NCBI GenBank assembly: GCA_932521025.1
Contig: OW051470.1
Location: 8,232,501-8,296,500, forward strand
DNA: 64,000 nt
Source: Oscheius onirici
Lineage: Eukaryota; Nematoda; Chromadorea; Rhabditida; Rhabditidae
Reading direction: 5' to 3'
A program made the translations under genes and the position numbers. Shown piece by piece: positions 1-16,165 of this stretch. Position 1 is the first letter of the stretch; each line of letters starts with the position of its first letter. The notes beneath the pieces were generated by a model. The model was not told the DNA's origin and ran no database searches. It saw nothing but the letters and a program-made list of their open reading frames with translations.

Positions 1-1526
1 TTGACTGTTTCGTTCGCTGAGTATCCAATAGTTGATCCCGAGCAAATTGATATCGAAGCGAAAACTTAAAGTCATAGTCAACAGACTATTTTTTCGCACA
101 TTTTAGGAACATTCTGACGGTGAAATTGATTTAAACCACGGTACTCGCTGCTATTAGAGTCACTAGGAGACGGTCATACACAGTGCAAACCTATAGAAAA
201 TGTTAAAAAAAGTTTAGCCAAAAAATTATTAATTTTCCTACTATCTAGCCTAGGTAGTTTCGGCCAATTTCCCCACTCAAATTGGCCCAATTTCCAGTAA
301 AATCCAGTAATTTTCCAGATAGACATGGAGGAAACGCAACGCGAGTACTACTTCTCGAGACGAGCCTCAATGGACGAGCTGAGCGAAGTTTCCGGCGAAT
401 TTTCTTTCCTGCGCAGCTACAGCTAAAAAGCTCATTTTCTATTTGCTCCATATCCCCCCCCCCCTTTCCCAAGTCACTTATTCCACTCCAAAAAGTTCTA
501 GTCGCCCCCAGAAATTCATGGTTTTCCGAGAGACGGGAATCACACGCGCTTCTGCCTTTCCCTTTGACCTCAGAGATTGTGCATAATGATCCGCGTGCAA
601 TGGTGCTTTATTATGTGTTTGTTCATAAATGTATACAATTTCTTTGTTAGAAGATGTTGTTCTTGACTCAACTGATTAGAAAGAACAGATCAGCTGCCAC
701 GATTCCGGCAAGGAGAAGGAAGAAAATCTGAAAGACGAGAGTCAATTATGGCAGTCAGGATGAGACAGACGTTGGCACAGAGAGCCAGGCCGAAGAGAGT
801 CCAGTGAAGAGACCATACGAGACCGTCCAGAGAGTAGTCTGGAAGAGTCAGTCTTACAAGTGAAAGGCTGAGAAAAGAGGACTGAAACTAGTGGGAATAA
901 CAGTAATGGAGATAGCGACTGAGAAGAACAGTGACCAGGACACATACAAAGTAAGAGTCTGAACACTAAATATGTCAGAAAGAGTTATAGTAACTTTCAG
1001 AACGACTGATATGGATGAAGACGTGTCAGTTACAAAAACGGTGAGACATGGTAATAGTTAGAGAGACCGTAGCAGTGTGTAAGACACTTATAATGACTGT
1101 CAGAAGGACTTATAGGAAAGGGGAGAGGTACAGAGACTGAGAGAGACAGGGTTAGTGTCTGACAACTGAGTGTCAGAGAGACAATGCGATAAGCTGTGAC
1201 AGTAACAGGAAGAGACATTACTGACTGTGAGAGGAACAGTTACAGTAAAATAAAATGACAGTGAGACCGTTACTGATTCCGAAAAAGTACTGGAAGAAAT
1301 CCCAGTAGACAGTCGGTTCGAAGTCGGTGGCCACAAAAGGAACAGTCGAGATGATTGCCAGGCCACCGAGCTGAAAGCGATATTATTGTTCGTGTTTCTA
1401 CAGTAATCCGCCAAGATAAAAAATAGTATGGGAGCTACGGGAGGAAGAGGCTTGTATCTTCCTTTTTGAGCAATTTGTCCGGATTTGGAAGAAACCGGAC
1501 GGGTTACTGTAGGTTCAGCATTTTGA
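1..1526. other. Gene-poor, purine-rich degenerate repeat region
   Basis: No gene is supported here. From about 720 to 1,260 the plus strand is dominated by loosely repeated GACAGTGAGAG-like words, which open several reading frames by composition alone. One stretch near 1,251-1,395 translates as an acidic, plausible peptide but is bounded by stops and lacks good splice sites. The segment 1-600 has no recognisable family. Confidence 0.5.
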
Positions 1527-1676
1527 ACGGCTGAAGCGGAAATTGAGAACACAGAAGAACTTACACGGATTCCAGAAGAGAGTTGGAATAGAGATGAGCA
1601 GAAGGATGGAGGTGATGCTGAGAACTGGACACCAGAGGAGAGGGAAGAGTTCAGTCAGTACCAGTTCTTTGTCTAG
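1527..1676 (+). CDS. Possible terminal exon, acidic peptide (unassigned)
   Basis: An open frame of 49 codons ends in TAG and reads as a Glu/Asp-rich tail finishing FSQYQFFV. The composition is more protein-like than the surrounding repeats. No good polypyrimidine acceptor precedes it and the frame is closed by TGA just upstream. It may be the last exon of a decayed or captured gene, or a by-product of the purine-rich composition. Function unknown. Confidence 0.18.
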   Translation, partial: TAEAEIENTEELTRIPEESWNRDEQKDGGDAENWTPEEREEFSQYQFFV

Positions 1677-2319
1677 ATTTAATTTCTAACTGAAAATGAG
1701 CATTAAGACGCAATGTCCCGTAACTTTTAGAGGGGGCGGCGATAGGGTACTTCCCATGATCCAAATCGGCTCAAATTTGCAGGAGGCACTATTTGGGACC
1801 AAAATCGTGCATTCCAGACCCTAACTCAAAAACCAAAAAAATTTTTTGGAAATTTTTTCTTTGAATTTTGGATGTCTCAAAATGGCCTTAAACGATAGAA
1901 CAAATGCGTAGGAACATTTTCTGGTTAGGGGTCATGGGGCAAAAAATGCTTCAGAAAAAAGTTATGGACCTTGGAAGTGGACAAAAAACGAATTTTGCGA
2001 CGTCTTAAAACAGTACAAATTATTCTTCGGCTGGTAGCTGGGTACTCAATATTCACAGCCATTTTTCAACCTGACAACGAGTTTTGACAAGTTTACAATG
2101 TTTTATAAAAATGTAGCCCTCGATCTCCTCTTCAACTTTGCAGAACATCACAAAGCTCGAAAACCTTTTCTTCGGGGTGAAAATGACGATAGAAGTGGCG
2201 GGGGTGTATATGCAGAAACAAAAATGGCGGAATTGCCTTGGAAAAATAGAAAATAGGGTCGCAAATAACTAAAAACATATTTTTCTATCAAAATGTAAAA
2301 AGAAAAAATGTTTTCACCC

Positions 2320-2405
2320 GAAAGGATTCGAACCCGAGACGTCTTGAAAATCGGTACTAACCGAGCTCAAGGCCTGCCACTCCTGGTACAGCGTTTGGCT
2401 TGAGC
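2320..2405 (-). repeat. tRNA-like (SINE head or tRNA relic)
   Basis: The minus strand contains a consensus Pol III B box (GGGTTCGAATCC) preceded at tRNA spacing by an A-box-like stretch. The acceptor and T stems do not pair well, so this is not a functional tRNA. It resembles the tRNA-like segments at 19.4, 22.6, 51.0 and 62.9 kb. Confidence 0.4.
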
Positions 2406-2651
2406 GTCACGCTGTAGGGGGGGGGGGGGGGGGACTGTCCCTTTAAATACACATATCACGTAATCTAGACAATCGTCTGAACCGGAGAGACAGTTCCAGA
2501 GAGGAACACATGACTCAAGAGACAACCATCATTACGAACAGTTTGAAGCCGAGAGGCAAGAGTCAGAACTGAAGAGCCTATAAAGAGTTCACAGTCTAGA
2601 AAGTCAAGTGTCTGCAGTAATCCTAGTAGAGTTCAGATGGCTAGACTGTGG

Positions 2652-2751
2652 ACTCACTAGTTCAGACAGGACTTTCTTTTGTCACGAGACATGTCTACAG
2701 TAATCCAAAACGTTCAGATGTGGTCAGAAAGTCCTGTCTGAACTAGTGAGT
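2652..2751. repeat. Perfect 26-bp inverted repeat (hairpin)
   Basis: Bases 2652-2677 and 2726-2751 are exact reverse complements around a 48-base loop. No transposon ends or target duplication were found. Confidence 0.8.
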
Positions 2752-2961
2752 CAACAGTCTGAAGGAGACGAATACTGACAGAGAGTACTAACAGGTCAAA
2801 TGAACTGAACTCATGAGATACATCTCGGGAAATAGGTCAAGTTTTGATCTGACCAGATAATCGGGGAAGGTAAAGAGTCGCGACATAATTACGAGAGAGT
2901 CAAGAGTCAGATCTAATAGGTAGTCGTAGTCAGAGAGTCACGACCAGAAAGCAATAGAGAG

Positions 2962-3170
2962 TAGGCATGGGCACCGGGCCCGTGTCAGTGTTGACTGAGA
3001 CCGTACTAGACGCATTTTCGGGGGAAGACTATTTTAGCGAAAAAACTTGGCACCTATTTTGAACATAAGCTCGACGTGGCATGTTGAGCCCATGTTCAAA
3101 TTGTGTGCCAAGTTTTCATCCCCCCCCCCCAAAGAGCGTACTGCTGGCACGGATCCGGTGCCCATGCCTA
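2962..3170. mobile_element. hAT-type MITE with exact 8-bp target duplication
   Basis: A 209-bp non-coding element starts TAGGCATGGGCACCGGG and ends in the approximate reverse complement (CCGGTGCCCATGCCTA). It is flanked by identical 8-mers ATAGAGAG at 2954-2961 and 3171-3178, the target length typical of hAT transposases. A long C run lies near the right end. A partial relative of the left end occurs near 34,348-34,385. Confidence 0.85.
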
Positions 3171-5549
<2,379 letters not shown>

Positions 5550-6654
5550 CTTGAAGACAAAAGTGAGAGAAGTTCGAGAACAGAGGAGAGAAAAAGGAAA
5601 GCCGCAGCACAGGAGGCCGAACGGCGTCTGAATGAGGGGACGCTAGTCTCCAGATTACGTCGGAGAAAAGCGTGACTTGGCAAGCGGCCAGAAATCGATT
5701 GGCCACGCCCCATTATTTTATTGTTTTCAGTAAGAAAACAAAAAAATGACTGAGAAAGGGCTTTTACGAATCTGAGAACAAGTCTTTGTTTAAAAGTGCG
5801 AAAATTGGTCTAAAACCGTCTTAAAAGGGTAATTTCAGTGGTTTTCACATTCCGCACAACATTTGGAAGGACAGGGGTCGATTGACTGATCCTGATGCCT
5901 TTTCCCAGAAGACACTGCTGAAACATGAGTGGAACAACCTCAGAACTCACTCCAGATCAATCCCGAACATGAAAACCAGTCAGAACCCCTTGAAATCTGA
6001 AAGTTTTAGAAGTTTTTTATCGGTTGAGCCCCTAGGCCTCAGAAAATCTTATTTTCCAACGTTCCTGTCAATTTACGGACGTTTGAACTGCGCGCAAATG
6101 GCTCCGCCCACTAAATTGCGCGGCATTTTGATGAGAATTCAACTTCGAGATGTTTTCAGTCTCGTTGTTTTCTCTTTTCTCTCCGTTTTGTAAAGGTTTT
6201 TTCCAGTTTTTAGTCCTTACAAACACAAGCGTTCGATACAGCGGATAAAGAAGCAAGAAATATAAAGAACCTGAGAAAGTTGGCTGGTTTTTACCAGCTA
6301 TTTCCCGTCACTATTGTCATTCTCAAACATTTTCGTGTTTCAGATATTTTATCTTGTTCCAATTCAATTACAGTTTCTTAATGCTTTCAGGGCTATTTAT
6401 ATGATAAATTTTGATCATAAAGCATGGCAAACATTCTGTCTGTCCAAAAATCTTTTCTTGGATGACAACAGACTCATTTCAGAGTCCTCTGGCTTATGTT
6501 TCGGTATTTTTTCGGTCCAAAATTTTGATATTATGCTTAAACGAGATGTCTTTGCAGTCAAAGATCCTGTAATCTCCTCGTTTTACCGATTCGCCTCCCC
6601 ACGATTGATCTTCGTTTCTTTTCTTGCAATTTATTAACTGGTATCAATAATTAC
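5550..6654. other. Intergenic region between H3.3 and rpt-6
   Basis: This interval lies upstream of both genes (H3.3 leftward, rpt-6 rightward), so it is probably a bidirectional promoter region. No conserved element, repeat or RNA gene was recognised. Open frames here have no family resemblance. Confidence 0.4.
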
Positions 6655-6664
6655 CTGTTTTCAG
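6655..6664 (+). promoter_or_regulatory. Probable trans-splice acceptor for rpt-6
   Basis: CTGTTTTCAG lies one base upstream of the rpt-6 ATG with no coding exon in front of it. That is the arrangement of a nematode spliced-leader acceptor. Confidence 0.65.
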
Positions 6665-6665
6665 A

Positions 6666-8300
<1,635 letters not shown>

Positions 8301-10920
8301 TCCCCGTGGTTTTATTTATTATACTTGTATACGGTCTTTTTTCCTGTCTTCCTCCTCTCTAGAAGAGGAGAGTTTCCCATGAACGATATCTTCTCTAAAT
8401 CTCCCTCTAATTCTCAAGGGGTCCTGGGCGATAACAACTTGTTTGCTTGACCCCATGTCCATAGATAGAGGACAATAATTGGTGGCCACACACAACTGTG
8501 GGCGATTGACTGAGTCTTCGTGCGTGTCGGTCTCTCTCACAAATCCCGGGGCAGCAGTAGCCGTGTCTCTGGGCTCTCTTCGACTGCAGTCCGCTCTCTT
8601 CTTCGGGCTGGCCGCTCTAACCAGCCCCCAGCAGCAGCAGCGGACTATCGATTTGTCGCGGGCCGCCTCCCCGCTCTCTTCGTCAGCTGATGTTCAGTCC
8701 CTTCTAAACTTGCTCCATTACGACTGAATAATCGGCTTTACACTCTCTTGGCCAGTGGAGGTCTCATTTAGACTGGATTTTGTAGCTAATAAGCTATTTT
8801 GGGGCCGTTAGGACGAAAATCAACTTTTCTAGTGGTTCCCACTTGCTCAAAATAAGTGGAACTTCTCGCTGAGATAGAAAGAAGGCGGTTCTTTGTTTTT
8901 GGGTCAAAAAATTAATCGAAAACTGTAATTATTCGGTCATTTGCGCTGACAATGAGGTGAGAATGGACTAGCGCTCGATTTAGCTATGCAATACGCATGT
9001 TTTAGACGAGCTTCTGAGCCAATTTTGGCGAACATTTCAGGCCAAGTTCATCTGGAAGTCGTCAAAGAGGTTTTTAGGCTCATTTTGATCTAATTTTTCT
9101 ATGTTTTGCGGATAGTTTATTTGTAAAAGTGTTCAGCAGAGAGTAACAAGTATTTTTTTGAAGAAAGAATTAATCAAAAAACGAAAAATATCACGGAAAT
9201 TGTTAGTCTGCCAGGAAATTGTCAACGTGTTGCGAGAAACCGATTTCATTTGCATTTACTTCCACTTGTTGGTCCATTTCTCTAGTTTTAACGGTTTCTT
9301 TAGCTTCTAGGACAAAAAGAAATATTGACAAGACAAGGAACAGCCACAAAGCTCCGTTGTTTTGCCAAAATATCCCCCAAAAATTTGCCTCGTTATCCCC
9401 TCAATTCTGCTTCCATCTGGCTCCACAAATCGTACAGCTGTCTCGGAACACAACAATTTCGTACCGTGTCCCCAATGAAAATAAAGCCGAGAGTGGTCAG
9501 TCCCGGGGATGGATGTCAAGTGGTCGTCGCCATTTTGACCACCTGGCAAAGCCTCTTCCGTCATCTGGTTTCCGCGACCCTTTCCGGTCGACTCTCTCTT
9601 TTTCCTTCCGGTAATACTATAGCAGGCACCCCCCTCCATTCAAATATTTTGGCGCGCAATGTGTGAAATCGGGATTTTCACCACTTTTCCGTTATTTTTT
9701 CACATTCTAAATGTGTTTATCGAACTCGGCGCTAATTATAACCCCTAGGATGCCGAAATACGTGAAAAATTAGGCGAAATACTTCAGAATAAGCAATATC
9801 GCTAACATATTGCACCCCCCCCCCCCCCCGAGAGTTTCTCTAGATTTTTCACTATTTTATTCGATTGGACACTCACCCAAGGGATAGTTTTTGATGCTGC
9901 GTTCGATAAAAGCAGCTAGAACGTGAAATAATACTGGAAAAATGGTTAAAAACGCGAATTTAGTCAATTTATGGCTTGCGCGCTAAAATTATTTGAAATT
10001 CTTTCAACTGTTTTTACATTTTTCCCTGGTAGCCAGCATCAATATCTATCTAGGAAAAATAATAGTGAAGATGAAAATTATCTCCTTCCATCTGAAAAAA
10101 AATGCGTACGTAATTGCGTATTTTTCGAAAGGGGGGGGGGGGGCTTCTAATAGAGGTTTTACGGTATAGTATTACCGACCTTCTTTTTCTCATTTCGTGT
10201 TGTTTTGCTGGCTAAATTGGTGTTTTAATTGGCTGAAGAACGTATTTTTTGAGCTCTTGTTGTTTTACTAAGCCGTGGACATGCAAAGAGCTATAAAGTC
10301 GCAAACCAAAAGCAAAAATTGAAGAATGCAGTTGTTCCGGACTACAGCTTCCTTTGCGTAAAATTGCGTACAAATACGTGAAAACGATACCGTATTCCAC
10401 GCAAATTTGCGTATTTTCAACTTCTCTTGGCAATTGATGCACTTTGGACACTTTTCCCATCGTTTTTTAAAAATTTTGATCTTGCCTAAGATCTACAAGA
10501 TTAAGATCATGTTTTCCCCACAAAAAGTGCACAAAAACCCCAACTTAATTATGATTGAATCATTACCAGGTGTTTATCTCTGAACATATCACTCGCCAAG
10601 TCTGAAAAGACTCGGCGTTGTTTTGTCACTCAGACACTCACACACACGGAACTCTCTCGTTCTGGGAAGGCAAAACGATTCCTCTGCGACGTATCCTCTC
10701 TGAATACGCCTAATCGCAGCAGTAGCAGTCCCCCGACGTCAGAGGGAGAGACCTTTTTTTTCTATTTGAGCAGCGCTTCGAGCAAATAAGAGTTTGTGAC
10801 TGTGACAGAGAGTATGGAGGACAGAATATCTGATAGCCCTGATCCCTATCCAGTCATCTCCTCCTCTCATACTCTTCCTCTCCCCCACATTCAGACCCCT
10901 CATTTCCAGACGCCTCGTCG
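8301..10920. other. Intergenic, repeat-containing
   Basis: No gene supported. It contains a C run (about 9,818-9,830) and a G run (about 10,131-10,141). The segment near 10,040-10,130 (GCGTACGTAATTGCGTATTT and flanks) matches the interior of the MITE at 33,387-33,650. Around 9,610-10,175, AATACTATA and TATAGTATT bracket the block, which may be a larger relative. Close to UBL3 the sequence becomes CT-rich. Confidence 0.4.
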
Positions 10921-13807
10921 ATGAGCGTCAAAGACTCCCCGGAAAGTGTACCCACAGCAGAACAGCCATCGAACGGAACAGACTACCAGGTCACCCTTCG
11001 GCTAATCTTGGTTTCGCAGCGAACTCACGAGTTCAGCTTCCCGTCACAGTTCTCAGTACAGGATATCATTTTTCGGGTCTTTGAGGAGTGGCCGGCAGGT
11101 ATGTCATCATAATTTGAGGGGAGTGAATAGGGAAAGAGAGAGAGCACATGGGAAAAAGATGTTGATTTGTACTTTTGCTGAGCTTTGATCCGTGGTCCAA
11201 TTCATATCCCAATTCTAGTAGGGTCTTTGAGAATGATTGAAAAGTTGAGCTTTTTTACAAAGCCATAAAACAGAATAGGGGTGTTCGGATACCAGATTTC
11301 CGGATAGCGCCATTTTGAATTGGCTGCACACCAACTCCTAAAACATAGTGCCGGCGTATCGGCAACTACCGTAGTCGATTCTCGATATGCAGGCTGTATG
11401 TACAGTCGACTCTCGCTATAAAGTACACCCAGACGCAAACCTGGTGCAACCTATTTTTTTCTCAATTTTGGAAATTTTTTGACCAAAATTTGGAATCTAG
11501 TAGAGAAAAGAATAATCTGACACGGGAACGAAAAAAATCCAAAAAATGTCGAAGAAAAACGCAAAAAATGCGTTTACTGGCGCAAACTTGATGCGAAGAT
11601 TTTCTTCAACATTTAGTGAAAAAATATAATTGCCTTGTGTCAGATTATTACTCACACTTTTCTCTACTAGATTCCAAATTTTGGTCAAAAAATTTCTAAA
11701 ATTGGGAAAAAATAGGTTGCACCAGGTTTGCGTCTGGGTGTACGTTATAGCGAGAGTCGACTGTATTACGAATTGGTGCGCAGCCAATTTGAAATTGGCG
11801 CTATCCGATATCCAAACTTCCCTGAAACAGATAGTTCAAATTCAGAGAGTAGGCTGCCTACTCTCTGAATTTTGCCTACTAGGCACTGTTGGTCAGGGTA
11901 TGAGAGGCAAGGAACTTGCCTTCTTCGGGGTTTTAGCAGATTTGCCTTAACAGACCTGTCAGAACAGAGATAGGTCTCAAAACCTCTGGTCATAATGGAG
12001 ATCAATCCAAGAACATTTCAGTGAGACTCATCAGGATTTTGTACTGTAACCTAAACAAGTCTATCAGTAGTACAGTAATTCAGAGAAGTCTATCAAAAGT
12101 ACAATAACCTAAAGAGAACCTAAAGAGTGTACAGTAACCTATACTCATTAGATTTGGCAAGATTGGAAGAGAATGAAAGACGACAAAGTCTACAGAAGAC
12201 AGTCAAAGGATAGACACAATATTTTTACACTCTTTGAGTAGTTGTTTCTATTCGTAGAAGACTGTCCCCTGATTAATGTCCGATAGTTGTCGTGAAATAC
12301 AAACTTGAGAAAGGACAAGGCTTGCCAAATCTTCACCTTACGTATTTTAATTCACGAGAAATTTCTGCCAAACTATTTTATTCGAATTTCTATTGTATTT
12401 TCCGTACGCAACTTTGCGTAACGAAAAGTACACAAGGATAAGATTTGGTAACAGCTATAGTCCTGGCCAAAATTTTTGAGTCATCTGGTTTTGTATGTAA
12501 GAAAATATATGATTACGTGAAAATTTTTTGGGATGATGGGTTATTACGAAAGATCGTTGATATACAAAAAATAGGCGCGAAAATATAAAAGACAAATTTT
12601 TTATTCAATATTTCTCAAAAGCAGCTGGCCAAAATTTTTGAGTCACCTCTTCCTTTCGTTTATTTTTTCTATTTCTTGTGCTCTTTGCTCATTTTTATTG
12701 CTTCGTTTATTGCTTCTCGGAGCCATCAGTAGTCGAGGAAATCTCCGTCTCAAGATCAGTTTTCTGGCATTTGTTCATACATTTTTGAATGTTTTCAGAT
12801 TGTATCTGATCATTACAAAGTGGACGAATAAATTTCTGATCTAGAAACTACATTTTTCCCATGGGCCCGCAAAGAAAATGGACGTCGTCAGGTCGTTTGG
12901 CAACAAGATGGCTCGAAAGTTCATGATAACAAGAAAGTTTACGAGCTTCTCGAAGAACAAGGAATCATAACAGTCAAATGGCCAGCTGCCAGTCCCGATT
13001 TGAACATTATTGAAAACGTCTGGGCTCTTCTCCAGGCCAAAATTTATGGATCTGGACAGTTTTACAAAAAAGAGGATCTGGCCGTCGAAATCAAACGATG
13101 CTCCAAATTGATCAAGAGAAATAACATTCTTAGCCTCTACTCAAGTATCCGCAGGAGATTGATCGCTGTCATCGAGAAGAAAGGAGGACCGATCAAGTGA
13201 TTTTGAAAGTGATTCAATTTTGGCCAGCTGTTTATCAGAAATATTGAATAAAAATTGTGTGTGTAATTGTTTTGAGCCCATTTTTGTGTGGTAGTAATCC
13301 TACGATATTACCTATCTATCCCACATTTTCCACGCAATTCTGTTTTTTCTTAAATACTAAATCAGGTGACTCAAAAATTTTGGCCAGGACTATATACGTG
13401 AGAGAGTAGTTATTAGGTAGATTGAGAGAAAGGAGGCAGAACTTGGGACCGGGTATCTTGTATGAGTACGAGTGAGTCAGGAAGATAGAGAATCTGGAAC
13501 GGATGCCTCAGACAGTACTGATATCAGTGATTCTCATCTCCACTTTGCAGAATGGGCCGAAGATAAAGTCGACTCTCCCTCCATGCTCAAGCTCATCTAC
13601 CACGGTCGTTTTCTGCACGGCTCTGTGACGCTCGGAGCCCTAGGCCTTCCTCAAGGCAAAACGACAGTCATGCATCTGGTAGCACGAGAGAATCTTCCGG
13701 AACCGAACAGTAGTGGTCAGTTCAGACTTCGAGGCCCTCCTAAACTCTGTTCAGAATCGCTCTCGAAACGAAAACGTGGTGGCTGCTGCAGATGTGTCTT
13801 GTCATAA
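10921..13807 (+). CDS. UBL3: UBL3 / membrane-anchored ubiquitin-fold protein
   Basis: Two exons (10921-11098, 13551-13807) join in phase to give 144 residues. A ubiquitin-like fold contains LRLILVSQRTHEF near the start, LIYHGRFLHGSVTLGALGLP in the middle and TTVMHLVARENLPEPNSSG after it, all hallmarks of UBL3/MUB. The end is CCRCVLS: a CaaX box (CVLS) for prenylation with neighbouring Cys residues that could be palmitoylated. Family members sit on the plasma membrane and help sort proteins into extracellular vesicles. The N-terminus is about 20 residues longer than in vertebrates. The 2,452-nt intron carries a pogo-like MITE and a Tc1-like relic. A possible trans-splice acceptor (CATTTCCAG) ends at 10909. 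Confidence 0.93.
11403..11763. mobile_element. pogo/Tigger-type MITE with long TIRs
   Basis: The left end CAGTCGACTCTCGCTATAA and its reverse complement at the right end are embedded in inverted repeats of roughly 100 bp. TA dinucleotides flank both ends (11401-11402 and 11764-11765). CAGTCGA...CTCGATATAA-like termini with TA targets are characteristic of pogo elements. There is no coding capacity. The flanks at about 11,285-11,335 and 11,770-11,815 are themselves inverted repeats (GGATAGCGCCA...), so this copy sits inside another palindromic element. Confidence 0.75.
12457..13394 (+). mobile_element. Tc1/mariner-type element, internally deleted
   Basis: Near-identical inverted termini (TAGTCCTGGCCAAAATTTTT and its complement) lie at about 12,457-12,490 and 13,362-13,394, with TA at the junctions. 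The interior from about 12,890 to 13,200 encodes only the C-terminal part of a DD34E transposase: WQQDGSKVHD with the second Asp, then SPDLNIIENVW with the catalytic Glu. The N-terminal helix-turn-helix and first Asp are missing, so it cannot be autonomous. It lies in the UBL3 intron in the same orientation. Confidence 0.88.
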
Positions 13808-14627
13808 ATAAACTTCGAATCTCATCCCTCCAGTGTGATTTCTTTCCCCCCTCCCTTTCTCCAAGTCCTGTACTTTTTTTTCGTCAGAGGATACTGTAGT
13901 CTCTGTGTTCTCCTATCCCGAGTATTGTGATATGAACCCCCTTCCATTATACTTTTTCCAAAATAGGCCGGGCTTTTCGGGTCGCCCCGGTCGGTCTCGG
14001 GGTATCCGCTCTCCTTCTTTTACTGTAGTCACCACTCTTTCTCTTGATCCAGTCACCCCCGTTTTCCAGTCCAGACACGAAATGAAATACAGAAACTTCT
14101 TCACCTTGGCTTCGAAAATAAATGTTTTACGTTCCAGTCTACACGCCAAGCCTGAACATTGCGGGAAAGATATGATCTGAAAACACTGACTGTGTACTGT
14201 AAAATGCACTGTACTGTAACCAGCCTCTCTGGAAAGACTCTGTCTGGAGAGGAGTCTCAGGATCCGCGTTCACTGTGTACTGTAAAATGCACTGTACTGA
14301 GCAGAAAACTGTAGAGAGGACTGCACTGTATACTGTAAACAGTGTCTCTGGAAAGACTCTGTCTGGACAGTAGTCTCAGTCTCATCCACGCTCCCTCTCT
14401 CTCGCAGTCAGCCCAGTGACGATGTACTCTAGAGTATACTGTACTGTACTGAACTGTATCAAAAACTGTAAAGAGTACTGTACTGTGTACTGTAAACAAC
14501 CTCCATTGAATAAACCCTTTTTGTCTGGACAGCATTCTCAGAATGCAGGTGCTTTTATGACTAGTCTTGCCGTTCCAGGTTCGCTGTATAGAACTGTTTC
14601 GATTGTTAAAGTGTGAAATTCCATGCA
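13808..14627. other. Intergenic with short degenerate repeat units
   Basis: No gene supported. From about 14,185 to 14,545, blocks such as CTGTGTACTGTAAAATGCAC and GGAAAGACTCTGTCTGGA recur two or three times with the CTGTACTG motif between them, a degenerate tandem-like array. Open frames across it reflect the repeats. Confidence 0.45.
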
Positions 14628-15402
14628 CAAGCTTTCAAAAGCGCGCGTTACCGACTTGTCAAAACTAAACTAAAAGACTACTTGTCAACTTTAAACTCAG
14701 AAAAGCAGAAGTCTCTAGATTTATCCTAACTCGACGACGTCTCCTGTGCTGATGACTGCCTCTACTTTCTCTACCAGGTCAGGTCTTTCTACGTTTTCTA
14801 TCATGACAAAATATACGACACAGACAATTGACAGTGCGAGCAGTAGCGCCACAGATACTTGCGTTCTTTTGACAAAGAGACGGCAAAATGACATTCAGTT
14901 GTGAATCCGCCACGACTGACAGCCGTCGAAGGATGGTATGCCATGCTCAGTTCTCCCTGGTTCTTTGGGCACCTTCTTGAATCCACAGCGGTGTTTGGTA
15001 GTTCTTGGAGACCCTTGGACCATTAGGGAAGACTGATAGTTCTCTTCTTCGCGCTAAAAAAACTATTGTTGACAGTCACTGACAGGCATCAGATCTCTAT
15101 CTTTTTCGTTGTTCTCTTTCTTTCATTTTCAGGAACCGAGTCTGATGTCTGTATTGGAAATTGACACGTCTTTCTTCCTGTGAACGAGCTCCTTCTGAAC
15201 CTACTACTGAATAGATGGACTTCCTTTCCGAACAAATTGAGGAAGACATAATTCTACAAGGTGAGACAGCTCTTCACTCTGTTTTTGACGCCCAGTTTTC
15301 AGAACAGTTCCATCTCGACAATCTTCTGACTTGAGCAGTCGAATTTTCTGTTCTGACACAATTGGTTCGGAGATCTGGAAGTATGACAAACTGGATTATC
15401 AG
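14628..15402 (+). repeat. Left arm (775 bp) of a large palindrome
   Basis: This arm is the reverse complement of 16166-16940 with very few differences; I noticed one T/C change near 14,838/16,733. Both arms are exactly 775 bp. The outer end is CAAGCTTTCAAAAGCGCGCG. The paired 61-codon frames in the two arms are copies of each other and are not evidence of two genes. Confidence 0.92.
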
Positions 15403-16165
15403 AAGATTCTAGCGAGACAAGAAGAAAACGGGGATCAGAGATTTGGAAGACTACCATTGGATGACCTGCGTTTTATGGCTACGAATTTATACTACAAGGT
15501 TAGACCTTTCTTTTAGTGATCTCCAAACAAGTTTTTTCTCGAACTCTCGTACCATATCACGCATTGACCCCATTCACCTTTAATTTTTCAGGTTACGACT
15601 ACTAGAAAGCATCTCCTAACTGTTCAGTCTATTGGCAGCTGAGTAACGCCAATGCTGCTGTCCTCTTCCAAACCGTCATCATACTACTACTCCTGAGAAA
15701 TAAGTCTCGACGGAATGATAGCCAAGAATTGGCCGAATCTTTTCGAGGCTGCTCCTGGACCAGAGATTGATGCGCTTCTGTTGACAATGAGAAACCGACT
15801 GAAGAAGGAGGGAAATGACAATATCCGAGGCTCCAAAAAGATTAACTCGATTCAAGTTTAGTTCATTGACATTTGTCGTGCCTAGTCTCTTATTGAAGTA
15901 AATCGTGCTGTTAGTCAGTTCAAGCATTCAAAAGTTGCAGATCTGTTCCTTTATCTATTCTACAGAAAACTGGCTCTTTCAGGCACTGGCAACTAGAGGA
16001 TATCTGGACAGAACAATTTTACCAGTTTGTTGATGCTGAAGTGAAGGCTCGTCAATTCCATTTGGACAGCAGATCGACAAAAAAGCCTAAAAGAAAAGTC
16101 TCACCTTATAGAATGTTTCCATCAATTTTCCTTGCTGGTTCTTTTGTCTCTTATTGTCTGTAGCT
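15403..16165 (+). pseudogene. Palindrome loop with coding-like segments, unassigned
   Basis: Three plus-strand segments read like real protein. One crosses from the arm into the loop (about 15,385-15,498, containing ARQEENGDQRFGRLPLDDL) and stops at a GT donor. One lies at about 15,716-15,862 (begins MIAKNWPNLFEAAPGPEI, rich in charged helices). One lies at about 15,984-16,105 (IWTEQFYQFVDAEVKARQF followed by a Lys/Arg-rich stretch). They are in different frames with possible small introns. I do not recognise the family. It could be a captured host gene or the remnant of a long-TIR transposon. Confidence 0.4.

Larger units (their letters stand above)
1677..2961. other. Non-coding, repeat-containing interval
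   Basis: No gene seen. It contains a run of G near 2,419-2,434, a tRNA-like segment, a short hairpin, and at 2,131-2,165 a sentence (TTTGCAGAACAT plus flanks) that recurs in H3.3 intron 2 near 4,870 and near 41,650, so it is a dispersed repeat. Confidence 0.5.

Noticed and set aside
282-650. 122-codon frame near the left edge
   Set aside because: No splice context, no family resemblance and mixed composition; treated as chance.
1030-1552. Minus-strand Ser/Leu-rich frames
   Set aside because: They are the complement of a purine-rich degenerate repeat and consist of repeated SLTVTV-like words.
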